From DASSNU01 sp035701265 (GTDB taxonomy: Bacteria; Gemmatimonadota; Gemmatimonadetes; Gemmatimonadales; Gemmatimonadaceae), in contig DASSNU010000002.1 in the NCBI GenBank assembly GCA_035701265.1, positions 124,001 to 188,000 of the forward strand: a stretch of 64,000 nt of DNA, read 5' to 3'. The notes beneath the pieces were generated by a model, which was not told the origin of the DNA, did no database searches, and saw only the letters and a program-made list of their open reading frames with translations. Both the position numbers and the translations under genes were made by a program. Below are positions 25,596-33,807 of this stretch, piece after piece (the first letter of the stretch is position 1; each line of letters begins with the position of its first letter).

Positions 25596-26252
25596 ATGAG
25601 TAGCCCTCGCGTGAGCGCCACCTGGTGGGAGTCCCGCTTCTTCGAGACCACGAAGGGGCGGGTAGTGGCGTTGCTACGCGAGTCGCCCAGGACGGTGGAC
25701 GACCTGGCCCGAGAGCTGGAGCTGACGGACAACGCGGTCCGCTCGCACCTCTCGCACCTGGAGCGCGACGGGCTGGTGGAGCCTACCGGGGTCCGGCGCT
25801 CTCCCGGCGCCGGGAAGCCGGCCACCATCTACCGGCTGGTCCCCGAGGTCGAGCCTCTCTTCTCTCGGGCCTATCTCCCGGTGCTCACAGGGCTCCTGGA
25901 CGCCCTTGGCGCGCGCCTGGGGCCCGAGGAGCTGGAAGGCATTCTCTCGGCCGTAGGGCAGCGCCTGGCGGAGGGACAGCCCACCCCGCAGGGGCCGCTC
26001 CCATCCCGTGTGCGCGCAGCCGCTGCCGTGCTGGACGAGTTGGGGGGCGTCACCAGCGTCGAGACCACCGAGACGGGGTACACCATTCGCGGTGCCGGCT
26101 GCGCCCTGTCCGCCGCGGTGGCGGAGTGCCCGGAGGTCTGCAAGACGGCCGAGGCACTCGTGGCCGCCCTGACCGGTGCGGAGGTGCACGAACGGTGCGA
26201 CCGGAGCGGCGAGCGCACCCGCTGCTGCTTCGAGATCACCGCGCGCACATAG
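25596..26252 (+). CDS. SufR-like winged-helix regulator with C-terminal cysteine cluster
   Basis: A 218-residue transcription factor. The N-terminal winged helix has RTVDDLARELELTDNAVRSH and HLERDGLVEPTGVRRSPGAGKPA. The C terminus holds six Cys (169, 178, 182, 201, 210, 211) in GAGCALSAAVAECPEVC and RCC contexts, similar to the Fe-S-ligating tail of SufR-type repressors, though the spacing after C182 differs from classical SufR. No suf genes are near, so an Fe-S-sensing role is inferred. The ATG at 25596 lies 8 nt after a strong -10 box; there is no Shine-Dalgarno, so the message is probably leaderless. Confidence 0.82.
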   Translation: MSSPRVSATWWESRFFETTKGRVVALLRESPRTVDDLARELELTDNAVRSHLSHLERDGLVEPTGVRRSPGAGKPATIYRLVPEVEPLFSRAYLPVLTGLLDALGARLGPEELEGILSAVGQRLAEGQPTPQGPLPSRVRAAAAVLDELGGVTSVETTETGYTIRGAGCALSAAVAECPEVCKTAEALVAALTGAEVHERCDRSGERTRCCFEITART

Positions 26253-26309
26253 CGCAGCGATAGCGCAGCGCCCACCGCCGGCCGATCCGGCGCGCATCCT
26301 GACGAGCCG

Positions 26310-26900
26310 CTAGTCCGCCCGACGCACTACCAACGGGCGCTCCCAGTCCACCCCACGATCCGCCCAGAACCGCCGGGCGTCGTACATCTGGCTCGCGTAG
26401 AAGTCCTCTTCCGCCGGAGGCGCGTCGGCCAAGCGCGCCGAGTGGCAGCGGCGGACCGATTGCTCGAACTCGCGCGTGACCGGGCGGTGGTCATAGAGCG
26501 GTGTACCCGCCAGCGCATCCGCCTCGAGCGTGGTCACCTGAATGCGGTCGTCCTGTGCGTCCACGCGCGCGCATCCGACCGGGATGAGCAGGTGCCGGTC
26601 GTCGTCCGTATCCATCACCGCGTGATCCACCTCGATATCGAGATAGCGCGGCGCGCCCGCGGCGGTGTCGACGAGTATGGTATGCACGTCGCCGACGCGC
26701 CGCCCGTTCGCATCGACCACGTCCCATCCCGTCACGTCCGGCACGCCGTCGGCGAGCTCGAAATCCTCCAGGTCATCGAGTGGCGACAGCGCTCCCTCGG
26801 GCACCACGTCGCGTGGAACCATCCGCTCCCGTTCCCGCTTGGCGGCGGCATCGTGCGTCTTCTTGTGCGCGCGTGTGGACTTTCTCTTCTCGGGCATCAT
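26310..26900 (-). CDS. PRC-barrel domain protein
   Basis: A 196-residue soluble protein with a basic N-terminal tail (MPEKRKSTRAHKK) followed by a PRC-barrel-like beta domain: VTGWDVVDANGRRVGDVHTILVDT, RYLDIEVDH and LLIPVGCARVD. Such proteins are common in stress-linked clusters, and their PRC barrel can bind RNA or protein partners; no specific role is deducible. Two ATGs follow AAGGAGG; the second (26900) has the better spacing. The frame to 27128 is unsupported. Confidence 0.85.
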   Translation of the reverse strand: MMPEKRKSTRAHKKTHDAAAKRERERMVPRDVVPEGALSPLDDLEDFELADGVPDVTGWDVVDANGRRVGDVHTILVDTAAGAPRYLDIEVDHAVMDTDDDRHLLIPVGCARVDAQDDRIQVTTLEADALAGTPLYDHRPVTREFEQSVRRCHSARLADAPPAEEDFYASQMYDARRFWADRGVDWERPLVVRRAD

Positions 26901-27150
26901 TCCTCCTTCCGGACGCAGGCTGCGCGGCGCCGGCCCCCCCGCCGGCGCGCGAGACGTTCGTGTACCCGGCAGGGATCGTTCCAGTTGTGGCCAGGAGCGC
27001 CGACGCGCGTACTCGCAGTGCGCCGCGCACGCCGCATGTGAACGCGTCTCTCTCCTCACAGCTCGGAGCCGCTCCGGTACGCAACCTGCCGCCGATCGCG
27101 CTCCCTGCCCGCTGCGGCGGGCGAGCATTCGCGGCTGACGAGGAGGTCAT

Positions 27151-27645
27151 ATGGAACGGCAATCACTGCAAGGACTCTATGTGGAGCACCTCCGCGATCT
27201 GTACAGCGCGGAACAGCAGATCCTCACGGCGCTCCCCAAGCTCATCGAGAAAGCCTCGCACCCCGAGCTCCGGCGCGCACTCGAGGAGCACCGGCGGGTG
27301 ACCGAACAGCACGCCCAGCGGCTCACCGACATCTTCAAGCAGTTGGGAGAGAAAGGCAGCGGCACCACGTGCAAGGGCATGCAGGGGATCATTGCCGAGG
27401 GCGATGAGCTCGTGCGGAAGTTCTCCGACTCCGACGTACTCGACGCCGCGATCATTGCGGCAGCACAGCGCGTGGAGCATTACGAGATCGCCGCGTATGG
27501 ATGCGCGCGTACGTACGCGAGCACGCTCGGACTCGGCGACCAGGCCGACGCGCTGCAGAAGACGCTGGACGAGGAAGGAAAAGCGGACCACACGTTGACC
27601 GACCTGGCCGACGAGGCGGTGAACGTGGACGCGATGAAGGTGTGA
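27151..27645 (+). CDS. YciF-like ferritin-family stress protein (DUF892)
   Basis: A 164-residue DUF892/YciF protein, a ferritin-like four-helix bundle often induced by osmotic or envelope stress. Conserved segments: LRDLYSAEQQILTALPKLIEKA, LEEHRRVTEQHAQRL, CKGMQGIIAEGDE, and AAQRVEHYEIAAYG, where Glu and His residues form the di-iron-type site. ATG 27151 has GAGGAGG upstream. It is divergent from the PRC-barrel gene, a pairing that fits a small stress-response cluster with DUF4142. Confidence 0.93.
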   Translation: MERQSLQGLYVEHLRDLYSAEQQILTALPKLIEKASHPELRRALEEHRRVTEQHAQRLTDIFKQLGEKGSGTTCKGMQGIIAEGDELVRKFSDSDVLDAAIIAAAQRVEHYEIAAYGCARTYASTLGLGDQADALQKTLDEEGKADHTLTDLADEAVNVDAMKV

Positions 27646-27662
27646 GCCGGCGTGGGGGGGAC

Positions 27663-27698
27663 GAGACGCTGCCCGGGCGCACTCCCGGGCAGCGTCTC
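27663..27698 (+). terminator. Terminator after the yciF-like gene
   Basis: A perfect 15-bp stem (GAGACGCTGCCCGGG / CCCGGGCAGCGTCTC) with a 6-nt loop. Confidence 0.8.
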
Positions 27699-27816
27699 AT
27701 GTGCGGCTATCGTGGCGGCATGGCGATCCGCCGGCGGCGTCGCCGTCGTTCGAGCAGGCGCGACCGCCCAACACACCGCGCAACGGCGGCACCGCAGCAG
27801 TGCGCGGAGATCCACG

Positions 27817-27889
27817 TGACCCGGGTGGGGATCGAACCCACGGCCTGCGGATTAAAAGTCCGCTGCTCTACCGACTGAGCTACCGGGTC
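27817..27889 (-). tRNA. tRNA-Lys (TTT)
   Basis: On the minus strand the acceptor stem GACCCGG pairs with CCGGGTC, with discriminator A. The D arm is GCTC/GAGC, the anticodon loop CTTTTAA has anticodon TTT (27854-27856), and the T arm is GTGGG TTCGATC CCCAC. The CCA end is not encoded. Confidence 0.97.
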
Positions 27890-27898
27890 GCCCGACGA

Positions 27899-27904
27899 AT
27901 ATTA
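27899..27904 (-). promoter_or_regulatory. -10 box of tRNA-Lys
   Basis: TAATAT on the minus strand, ending 9 nt before the tRNA 5' end. No convincing -35 was found. Confidence 0.5.
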
Positions 27905-27938
27905 CACACGCGGGGGACACGGCGCGCCGTCCGCGTCA

Positions 27939-28682
27939 TCACGCGCCGCCCTCCGGAAGCACCCGAGGACGGAAGACCGTCACGGATGAGCCCTCCGCCA
28001 GGAACGCGGAGCGCGGCGGCATGCGCAGCGCGTCGGCGAATTGCGCGCCGTAGAGCGCCTCGACATCGCAGTCGAGGCGCGCCTCAGCCGCCTCCCAGAC
28101 ACGCCACGGTGGATGCGTGACGCGATACTCGACCGTCGAGCCGTCGCGCTGGCGCGTATATCCCCAGTAGTGCTCGGTGATGAATTCCGCCTCCGAGCCG
28201 GGGACGACCGCCGCGGCGCCCGTGCCGGAGGTGCACAGGGCGAGCCCCTCCCATCGCGCACCGCGGCGCCATTCGTAGCGCACCGACTCCGGTGTGCCGT
28301 CGGTGCGCAGCCGGATGTCCTGCCGCATCGGGAGTGCACGGTACGGCTCGTTGTACGTCCACCTGGCAACCCAGGCGATGGCGCGACGCGGCACCAGCTC
28401 GCGAATGAACACCACGCCGCGCCGCGTCTCGTTCCCCTCACGCCGACGGACGTACATGCGCAGGTTCGCTTCGATGAAGTCCGCGTGCCCGGGAATGCGC
28501 CACCCGCGCACACGCGTCGCCAGGAAGCGAAAGCCCACGACGCTCACGTACGCGGTGCCGTTCCACAGATCCAGCTCCGTACCGCGCGGGACGTAGGGCG
28601 CCAGCGTCTCGGGAGCGATCGCGAAGTTGAGCATCGCCAGCTCGCGCCACTCGGCGGTGAGGAACGGTGCGGGGGGTGACAT
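27939..28682 (-). CDS. DUF2071 (YqjF-like) protein
   Basis: A 247-residue soluble DUF2071 protein; family function is unknown. Conserved features: the TAEWRELAMLNFAI start, the helix-strand PRGTELDLWNGTAYVSVVGF, EANLRMYVR, GVVFIRELVPR, the Trp/Tyr-rich FITEHYWGYTRQRDG and C-terminal hydrophobic strands. The ATG at 28682 sits at the natural family start. It lies 62 nt behind the rhodopsin-transducer-like gene on the same strand and may be its operon partner. Confidence 0.88.
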   Translation of the reverse strand: MSPPAPFLTAEWRELAMLNFAIAPETLAPYVPRGTELDLWNGTAYVSVVGFRFLATRVRGWRIPGHADFIEANLRMYVRRREGNETRRGVVFIRELVPRRAIAWVARWTYNEPYRALPMRQDIRLRTDGTPESVRYEWRRGARWEGLALCTSGTGAAAVVPGSEAEFITEHYWGYTRQRDGSTVEYRVTHPPWRVWEAAEARLDCDVEALYGAQFADALRMPPRSAFLAEGSSVTVFRPRVLPEGGA

Positions 28683-28744
28683 GGCACCGTGAAGATGCGC
28701 GCTTCCCGATCGGCCGCCACCCCCGCGCGCATACTGCGACAGCG

Positions 28745-29137
28745 CTACCGCTCGCCTGCGAAGGCAATCGTCGTGATGAGGGCGTTCGCGTCCTGGCGCG
28801 AGTCGAGCCGGGTGTGCTGGACCACGATGGGCACGTCGGCGTGGATGACGCTCGCGTATGGTGTGCCGCGTGGAATGGGCTCGGGGTCCGTGAGCTCGTT
28901 GAAGCGCAGATGCATCGTTCGACGCGCGGGGACGGTGACGTGGTACGGTCCCACGGGATCGCGATCGGTGAAGTAGACCATGATGCGCACGTGCGCGTCA
29001 TCGTCCCCGGCGTTGAGCATGCACGCGGTCTCGTGACTCGTCATTTCCGGCTCTGGGCCGTGGCTCCATCCCGGGATGTACCCCTCCGCGATGGCCCACT
29101 CCGTCCGCCCGATCGGGCGGTGGCTCGTTGCGCTCAC
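28745..29137 (-). CDS. Sensory rhodopsin transducer (ASRT) family protein
   Basis: A 130-residue homologue of the Anabaena sensory rhodopsin transducer family: IGRTEWAIAEGYIPGW, EPEMTSHETACMLNAG, VYFTDRDPVGPYHVTVPA and VPIVVQHTRLDSRQDANAL. In cyanobacteria this soluble beta protein binds a photoreceptor and has been proposed to bind DNA or sugars. No opsin is in the window (no seven-helix frame is visible), so the partner is unknown and a light role should not be assumed. GTG 29137 has GGAGG 8 nt upstream; the frame to 29179 lacks one. Confidence 0.88.
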   Translation of the reverse strand: MSATSHRPIGRTEWAIAEGYIPGWSHGPEPEMTSHETACMLNAGDDDAHVRIMVYFTDRDPVGPYHVTVPARRTMHLRFNELTDPEPIPRGTPYASVIHADVPIVVQHTRLDSRQDANALITTIAFAGER

Positions 29138-29273
29138 GTCGCTGTCCTCCGACACAGTGGTGGGACGCTCGAGGCGCAAAGCGCGTTCCGGTGTGCGGAG
29201 CGCGGACGGATCGCCGCGCGAGCGCGATCACCGGCCGGGGTCGTCGTGCGCGCACGGATCGCCGGATGACGAA

Positions 29274-29303
29274 AGCGGCGGGACGCCGTGGCGCCCCGCC
29301 GCT
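29274..29303 (-). terminator. Hairpin after the OmpA-family gene
   Basis: AGCGGCGGG / CCCGCCGCT forms a 9-bp stem with a 12-nt loop, 24 nt downstream of the stop codon of the minus-strand gene at 29327. Confidence 0.55.
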
Positions 29304-29326
29304 CGTCGTGTGCGCGCGACGATCGT

Positions 29327-29974
29327 TCAGGGAGTCGCGGTCGCGACGCCCTGCGCGGCGCTGCCGCTCGTCTCGATCACGAACACCACACGCCGGTTCT
29401 GGTCGGCACCCGCATCGTTCCCCCACGCGCCGGGAACCACCTGCCGCGTCTCGCCGTAGCCCACCGTGCGCAGCTCGTTGCTCAGACCGGCCGAGCCCAG
29501 GTAGCTGCTCACCGCCTGCGCGCGGCGCTCGGACAGACGCTTGTTGTACGTGTTGGTACCGGCCGGGTCGGCAAAGCCCTCGACGGTGATCACCGAGCCG
29601 GGATAGTACTTCTGCACGATCTGCGCGAAGCGATCGAGCACCGGCCGGTCTTCGTCGCGCAGCGTCGCGTCATCGAACGCGAAGTGCACGGGCATGTCGA
29701 ACTTCAGCCCTTCCTCGAGCGCCGTGATCTTCGCGCCAAACTCCGAGCGCAGGCTGTCGAGATCCCGACGCAGTGAATTGACGTCCGCAGAGAGCGCGCT
29801 GTCAGCGGCCATGCGCTCCTGCTTCTCCTGAGTCATCGCCACGTTCACCGTGGAATCGGTGTACGCGTTCGCTTCCGCGACGCGATCGCGCACGTAGCCT
29901 TTGGTTGCGCAACCGGCCAGTACCGGCGCGACGATCGCGAACACTGCCGTCGTCTTCAGTCGAGTCGTGTGCAT
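29327..29974 (-). CDS. OmpA-family outer-membrane lipoprotein
   Basis: A 215-residue lipoprotein that tethers outer membrane to peptidoglycan. Signal peptide with lipobox VLAGC, a coiled-coil spacer (about 30-100) and a C-terminal OmpA domain with FAFDDATLRDEDRPVL, TVEGFADPAGTNTYNKRLSE, RAQAVSSYL and ADQNRRVVFVI. ATG 29974 has GGAG 7 nt upstream and places the lipobox correctly; the frame to 30073 does not. It resembles Pal, but no tol genes are adjacent. Confidence 0.92.
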   Translation of the reverse strand: MHTTRLKTTAVFAIVAPVLAGCATKGYVRDRVAEANAYTDSTVNVAMTQEKQERMAADSALSADVNSLRRDLDSLRSEFGAKITALEEGLKFDMPVHFAFDDATLRDEDRPVLDRFAQIVQKYYPGSVITVEGFADPAGTNTYNKRLSERRAQAVSSYLGSAGLSNELRTVGYGETRQVVPGAWGNDAGADQNRRVVFVIETSGSAAQGVATATP

Positions 29975-30144
29975 ATCCGATCTCCGAGTTCGCACCATCA
30001 CACCAGGTGCAGTGGTGAGGGTTCCCGACATGCTCAGGCCCAGTGCGAAATCCGTGCCCGGTGTCGTCGCCATGATGCTACGCGCGGAGAGCGATCGCTT
30101 GCTGTGACTGGTGTCACACCGTGACGTGGATCACGGAACGACGC

Positions 30145-31110
30145 TCACCGGCCGAGCCACTCGCCTCCATCCACGACCATGATGGCGCCGGTGATCCACG
30201 ACGCTGCCGGGGAGGCGAGGTACGCCACCGCGCAGCCGATGTCGGCCGGCGCCCCCCACCGTCCCAGGGGGATGTGCTGGCGCGCGTACTCGCCCATCGC
30301 GCGTTCGATGGCGAACGGATCGTGCGCGGGTGACGCGTCAGTGGCGGCACGTCCGGCATCACTGTGAGCCGCGGCCGGAGGCGCGAACGCCTTGCGCACC
30401 CCCTCGGTGGGGATGGGTCCCGGTGCCACGGCGTTCACCCGGATCCCGTGCGGGGCCCACTCGCGCGCGAGGGTACGGGTGAGCGCGTCGATCCCCGCCT
30501 TGGCGGCGGTGGCATGCGCCATCTGCGGCCACCCGCGATAGTGCAGCGTCATCGAGATGTTGACGATGCATCCGCCTCCGGCATCGCGCATCACCGGCAC
30601 CACCGCCTGCGAGCAGTAGAACGTGCCGAAGAGGTCGATCTCCACCACGGCACGCCAGGCGTTGGGGGACATGGTGTCCGACGGCGCATAGAAGTTCCCG
30701 GCCGCGTTGTTCACCAACAGGTCGATCCGCCCGTGCTCGGCAGCGACGTCCTGTACCATGGCGTGCACGCGTGCGTGATCCCGCACGTCCACCGCATGCG
30801 CGCTGGCGCGTGCCCCCAGTGCGCGCAACCGCTCCACGCCGGCCGCGAGATGCTCCTCGTTGCGGCTGGCGATCACGACGTGCGCCCCCAGGCGCGCGAG
30901 CGTGGTGGCGATGCCGAACCCGATCCCGGTGCCCCCTCCCGTCACGAGCGCCACCCGCCCGTCGAACACTCCTGCGCGAAAGACCTCGGTCGGATCGGGC
31001 GCGACGCTGGCGGACTCGCCGCCGCGTGCACCGGACGCGTGCACGCTCGGCGCCGCACCGGGCGCGCCCGCCCCGTGCGCCTCGTCCGGTGAGCGGTGCG
31101 ATTCGTTCAT
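30145..31110 (-). CDS. 2,4-dienoyl-CoA reductase-type SDR
   Basis: An SDR of 321 residues like peroxisomal and bacterial 2,4-dienoyl-CoA reductases, which help degrade unsaturated fatty acids. Seen: TGGGTGIGFGIA, NNAAGNFYAPSDTMSPNAW, VNISMTLHYRG, MAHATAAKAGIDAL and RVNAVAPGPI. The usual YxxxK tyrosine is replaced by HATAAK, as in this subfamily. The first 45 residues form a disordered Ala/Ser/Gly leader of unknown purpose. Its ATG overlaps the stop of rnhB (ATGA), so it is the last gene of that operon. Confidence 0.87.
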   Translation of the reverse strand: MNESHRSPDEAHGAGAPGAAPSVHASGARGGESASVAPDPTEVFRAGVFDGRVALVTGGGTGIGFGIATTLARLGAHVVIASRNEEHLAAGVERLRALGARASAHAVDVRDHARVHAMVQDVAAEHGRIDLLVNNAAGNFYAPSDTMSPNAWRAVVEIDLFGTFYCSQAVVPVMRDAGGGCIVNISMTLHYRGWPQMAHATAAKAGIDALTRTLAREWAPHGIRVNAVAPGPIPTEGVRKAFAPPAAAHSDAGRAATDASPAHDPFAIERAMGEYARQHIPLGRWGAPADIGCAVAYLASPAASWITGAIMVVDGGEWLGR

Positions 31111-31889
31111 GGGATGCTCTGTGGTGGAGCGCTGTCGGCGGGCGCTTGTCGCTCGGCGCGGTCGCCCGCCGCGCGTGGGGTGCCGGTAGGCGCGGCGTCA
31201 GTGCGCGCGGCATCATCAGGCGCAGGCGATTCGCGCGGCGCGGACAGTGCCTTCACCACGAAGCTGCGGCGATGGTGGAGCGTGGCGCCGTCGGCGGCGA
31301 GCGATGCGATGTGGTCCGGGGTGGCGTAGCCGCAGTTGCGTTCCCAGGAAAATCCCGGATAGCGCTCGGCGAGGCGTGCCATGAGGCGATCGCGGGTGAC
31401 CTTGGCGACGATCGACGCGCAGGCGATGTGATAGCAGCGATCGTCGCCATCCACCACCGCGGTGTGCGGCCAGGCCAGGGCACGGATGGGGCGTCCGTCG
31501 ATCAGCGTGTGCTGCGGGATCACCGCCAGCTGCTCCAGTGCACGCCGCATGGCGAGCGCGCTGGCGTAGTAGATGTTGAGCCGGTCGATCTCGCGCACCG
31601 ACGCGGCGCCGATCCCCACGGCCAGCGCGCGGTCGAGGATGCGCGTGCACAACCGCCGCCGCTCGACCGGCGTGAGCAGCTTGGAGTCGTCCACCCCGCG
31701 AATCGTGCTCGCGCCGGGAGGCATGACGATGGCACACGCGACAACGGGGCCCGCGAGCGAGCCCCGTCCCACCTCGTCCACTCCCGCAATCAGCTCGATG
31801 CCACGCCGGCGCAGGTCGCGCTCGATGCTGCTCCACCGCCGCCGAGCACCAGGCCGGCTGCGGCCGGAGCGTGGCTGCGGAGCCGCCAC
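31107..31889 (-). CDS. rnhB: Ribonuclease HII
   Basis: RNase HII removes ribonucleotides embedded in DNA and RNA-DNA hybrids. Catalytic acids lie in GVDEVGRGSLAGPVVACA and VDDSKLL, with IARASIVAKV-like ACASIVAKVTRD and HHRRSFV further on. At 260 residues it has a 40-residue low-complexity C-terminal tail (Ala/Pro/Asp-rich) beyond the core. It starts at GTG 31889, 3 nt after the rplS stop, in the conserved rplS-rnhB order. Confidence 0.95.
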   Translation of the reverse strand: MAAPQPRSGRSRPGARRRWSSIERDLRRRGIELIAGVDEVGRGSLAGPVVACAIVMPPGASTIRGVDDSKLLTPVERRRLCTRILDRALAVGIGAASVREIDRLNIYYASALAMRRALEQLAVIPQHTLIDGRPIRALAWPHTAVVDGDDRCYHIACASIVAKVTRDRLMARLAERYPGFSWERNCGYATPDHIASLAADGATLHHRRSFVVKALSAPRESPAPDDAARTDAAPTGTPRAAGDRAERQAPADSAPPQSIP

Positions 31890-31892
31890 GCC

Positions 31893-32261
31893 CTACCCCT
31901 CCTCGCCTCCGAGCCCGTGCAGCCGCTTCTCGCGGATGCGCGCGGACTTCCCGCTCAACTGGCGCAGGTAGTAGAGCTTGGCGCGACGCACGCGCCCGCG
32001 CCGCACGACGGAGACGTCGCCGATCATGGGGCTGTGCACGGGGAAGATGCGCTCGACGCCCACTCCGTTGGAGATCTTGCGGACGGTGAACGTCTCGTGC
32101 ACGCCGCTGCCGCGGCGCGCGATGCACACGCCCTCGAACGCCTGGAGGCGCTCCTTTTCCCCTTCCTTGACGCGCACGTTCACACGAAGCGTGTCGCCGG
32201 GCCGGAAGGGCGGAACGTCGCTGCGGAGGTACTCTTTCTGGGTTTCGACGAAGGGATGCAT
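31893..32261 (-). CDS. rplS: 50S ribosomal protein L19
   Basis: A 122-residue L19, located at the 30S-50S interface. Motifs: FRPGDTLRVNVRVKEGEKER, QAFEGVCIARRG, FTVRKISNGVGVERIFPVHSP and the basic RRGRVRRAKLYYLR. ATG 32261 has GGAG at 6 nt and gives the family's usual N terminus; the longer frame reads non-homologous sequence. In most bacteria rplS directly follows trmD, but here an aldehyde dehydrogenase gene and about 180 nt intervene. Confidence 0.97.
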   Translation of the reverse strand: MHPFVETQKEYLRSDVPPFRPGDTLRVNVRVKEGEKERLQAFEGVCIARRGSGVHETFTVRKISNGVGVERIFPVHSPMIGDVSVVRRGRVRRAKLYYLRQLSGKSARIREKRLHGLGGEEG

Positions 32262-32442
32262 ATCAGGCTCCGGGCATGGGGACCGCGCCCGACCGGGATG
32301 ACTGGCTGATCTGATGTAGACTTGGAAAAGTAACGGGACGCGGTCCGTCAGGCCAGATGCGCCCCCATGGGCAGCGCCCAGGAGGGGAGCACGGATCTCC
32401 ACGCGCCGGCCCGGTCGCTCTGCAGCACTCCGGGAGCCGCGG

Positions 32443-33807
32443 CTAGCCCCGCACGACGATGGTCTTGATGTTCACGAACTCGCGGATTCCCCACGCGCCG
32501 AGCTCACGCCCGTACCCCGATCGCTTCACCCCGCCAAAAGGAAGGCGCGGGTCCGACGCCACCATGGCGTTGATGAACACCAGCCCGGACTCGAGATCGC
32601 GGGCGAAGCGCTCCTGCTCCTTCGCATCGCGCGTCCACGCCGATGCCCCCAATCCGAAGGCGCTGTCGTTCGCGAGCGCGATCGCCTCGTCCACGTCCCG
32701 TACACGGAAGCATGCGGCCACCGGGCCGAACATCTCCTCGCACCGCGCCGGCGTGCCGGGAGGAATGTTCGTGAGCACCGTGGGGGCGTAGAAGTTTCCC
32801 GGGCGGTCGAGCCGCTGCCCGCCAGTAAGCACGGAGGCACCCGCATCGACGGTGCGTCGCACCTGCTCCTCGAGCTGCTCGAGGATGGCCGGCGTGGCGA
32901 GCGGACCCACGTCGGTGCTCTCGTCCATCGGGTCTCCCACCCGCAGTTGTTCCATCCCTGCGGCGAGCTCCCGCTCGAAGCGCTCCGCCACGTCCTCATG
33001 CACGATGAACCGCTTGGCGGCAATGCACGACTGTCCGTTGTTGATGGTGCGCGCGGTGACCGCCGTGCGCACCGCCGCCGCGATGTCGGCACTGGGCATG
33101 ACGATGAACGGATCGCTGCCGCCCAGCTCGAGCACGGTCTTCTTGATGCGCGCTCCTGCTTCGCGGGCCACACTGCTCCCGGCAGGCTCGCTCCCGGTGA
33201 GCGTTGCGGCGGCTATGCGCGCGTCGGCAATGACGCCCGCCACCTGCGACGCGCCGATCAGGAGCGTCTGGAACGCGCCCTCCGGAAAGCCTCCTTCGCG
33301 GAACAACCGCTCGATCTCCAAGGCGCAGCGCGGCACGTTCGACGCATGCTTGAGCAGCCCCACGTTCCCCGCCATGAGCGCCGGCACGGCGAAGCGAAAC
33401 ACCTGCCAGAACGGAAAATTCCATGGCATGACGGCGAGCACCGGACCGATCGGCTGGTACGACACGCGGCTCCGCCCCTCCCCCGCCTCCACGGCTTCGT
33501 CCGCCAGGAAGCGCGCGGCGTGGTCCGCATAGTAGCGACACACCCACGCGCACTTCTCCACTTCCGCGCGCGCGGCGCGAATGGTCTTCCCCATCTCCTC
33601 CGTCATGGTGCGCGCGAGCGGCCGCTGGTCGCGATCCAGGAGCGATGCCGTCGCACGCATCCAGCGCTCGCGCTCCTCCATGCTCGTCAGCCGGTAGCGG
33701 CGGAACGTCTCCGCGGCACGCGCCAGTCGCTCTTCCACGTCCTCCGCGTCGTGCGGCGCGAAGGTGGCCAGCGTCGCGCCGGTGGCAGGGTTGACGGATG
33801 TGATCAT
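32443..33807 (-). CDS. gabD-like: NAD(P)-dependent aldehyde dehydrogenase, succinate-semialdehyde dehydrogenase-like
   Basis: A 454-residue aldehyde dehydrogenase resembling the GabD/Sad group, which oxidises succinate semialdehyde to succinate. Seen: PWNFPFWQVFRFAVPALMAG, the Glu motif LELGGSDPFIV, catalytic Cys in NNGQSCIAAKRF, and LPFGGVKRSGYGRELG. ATG 33807 overlaps the trmD stop (ATGA), so it is translationally coupled to a tRNA-modification gene. Exact substrate is uncertain. Confidence 0.92.
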   Translation of the reverse strand: MITSVNPATGATLATFAPHDAEDVEERLARAAETFRRYRLTSMEERERWMRATASLLDRDQRPLARTMTEEMGKTIRAARAEVEKCAWVCRYYADHAARFLADEAVEAGEGRSRVSYQPIGPVLAVMPWNFPFWQVFRFAVPALMAGNVGLLKHASNVPRCALEIERLFREGGFPEGAFQTLLIGASQVAGVIADARIAAATLTGSEPAGSSVAREAGARIKKTVLELGGSDPFIVMPSADIAAAVRTAVTARTINNGQSCIAAKRFIVHEDVAERFERELAAGMEQLRVGDPMDESTDVGPLATPAILEQLEEQVRRTVDAGASVLTGGQRLDRPGNFYAPTVLTNIPPGTPARCEEMFGPVAACFRVRDVDEAIALANDSAFGLGASAWTRDAKEQERFARDLESGLVFINAMVASDPRLPFGGVKRSGYGRELGAWGIREFVNIKTIVVRG

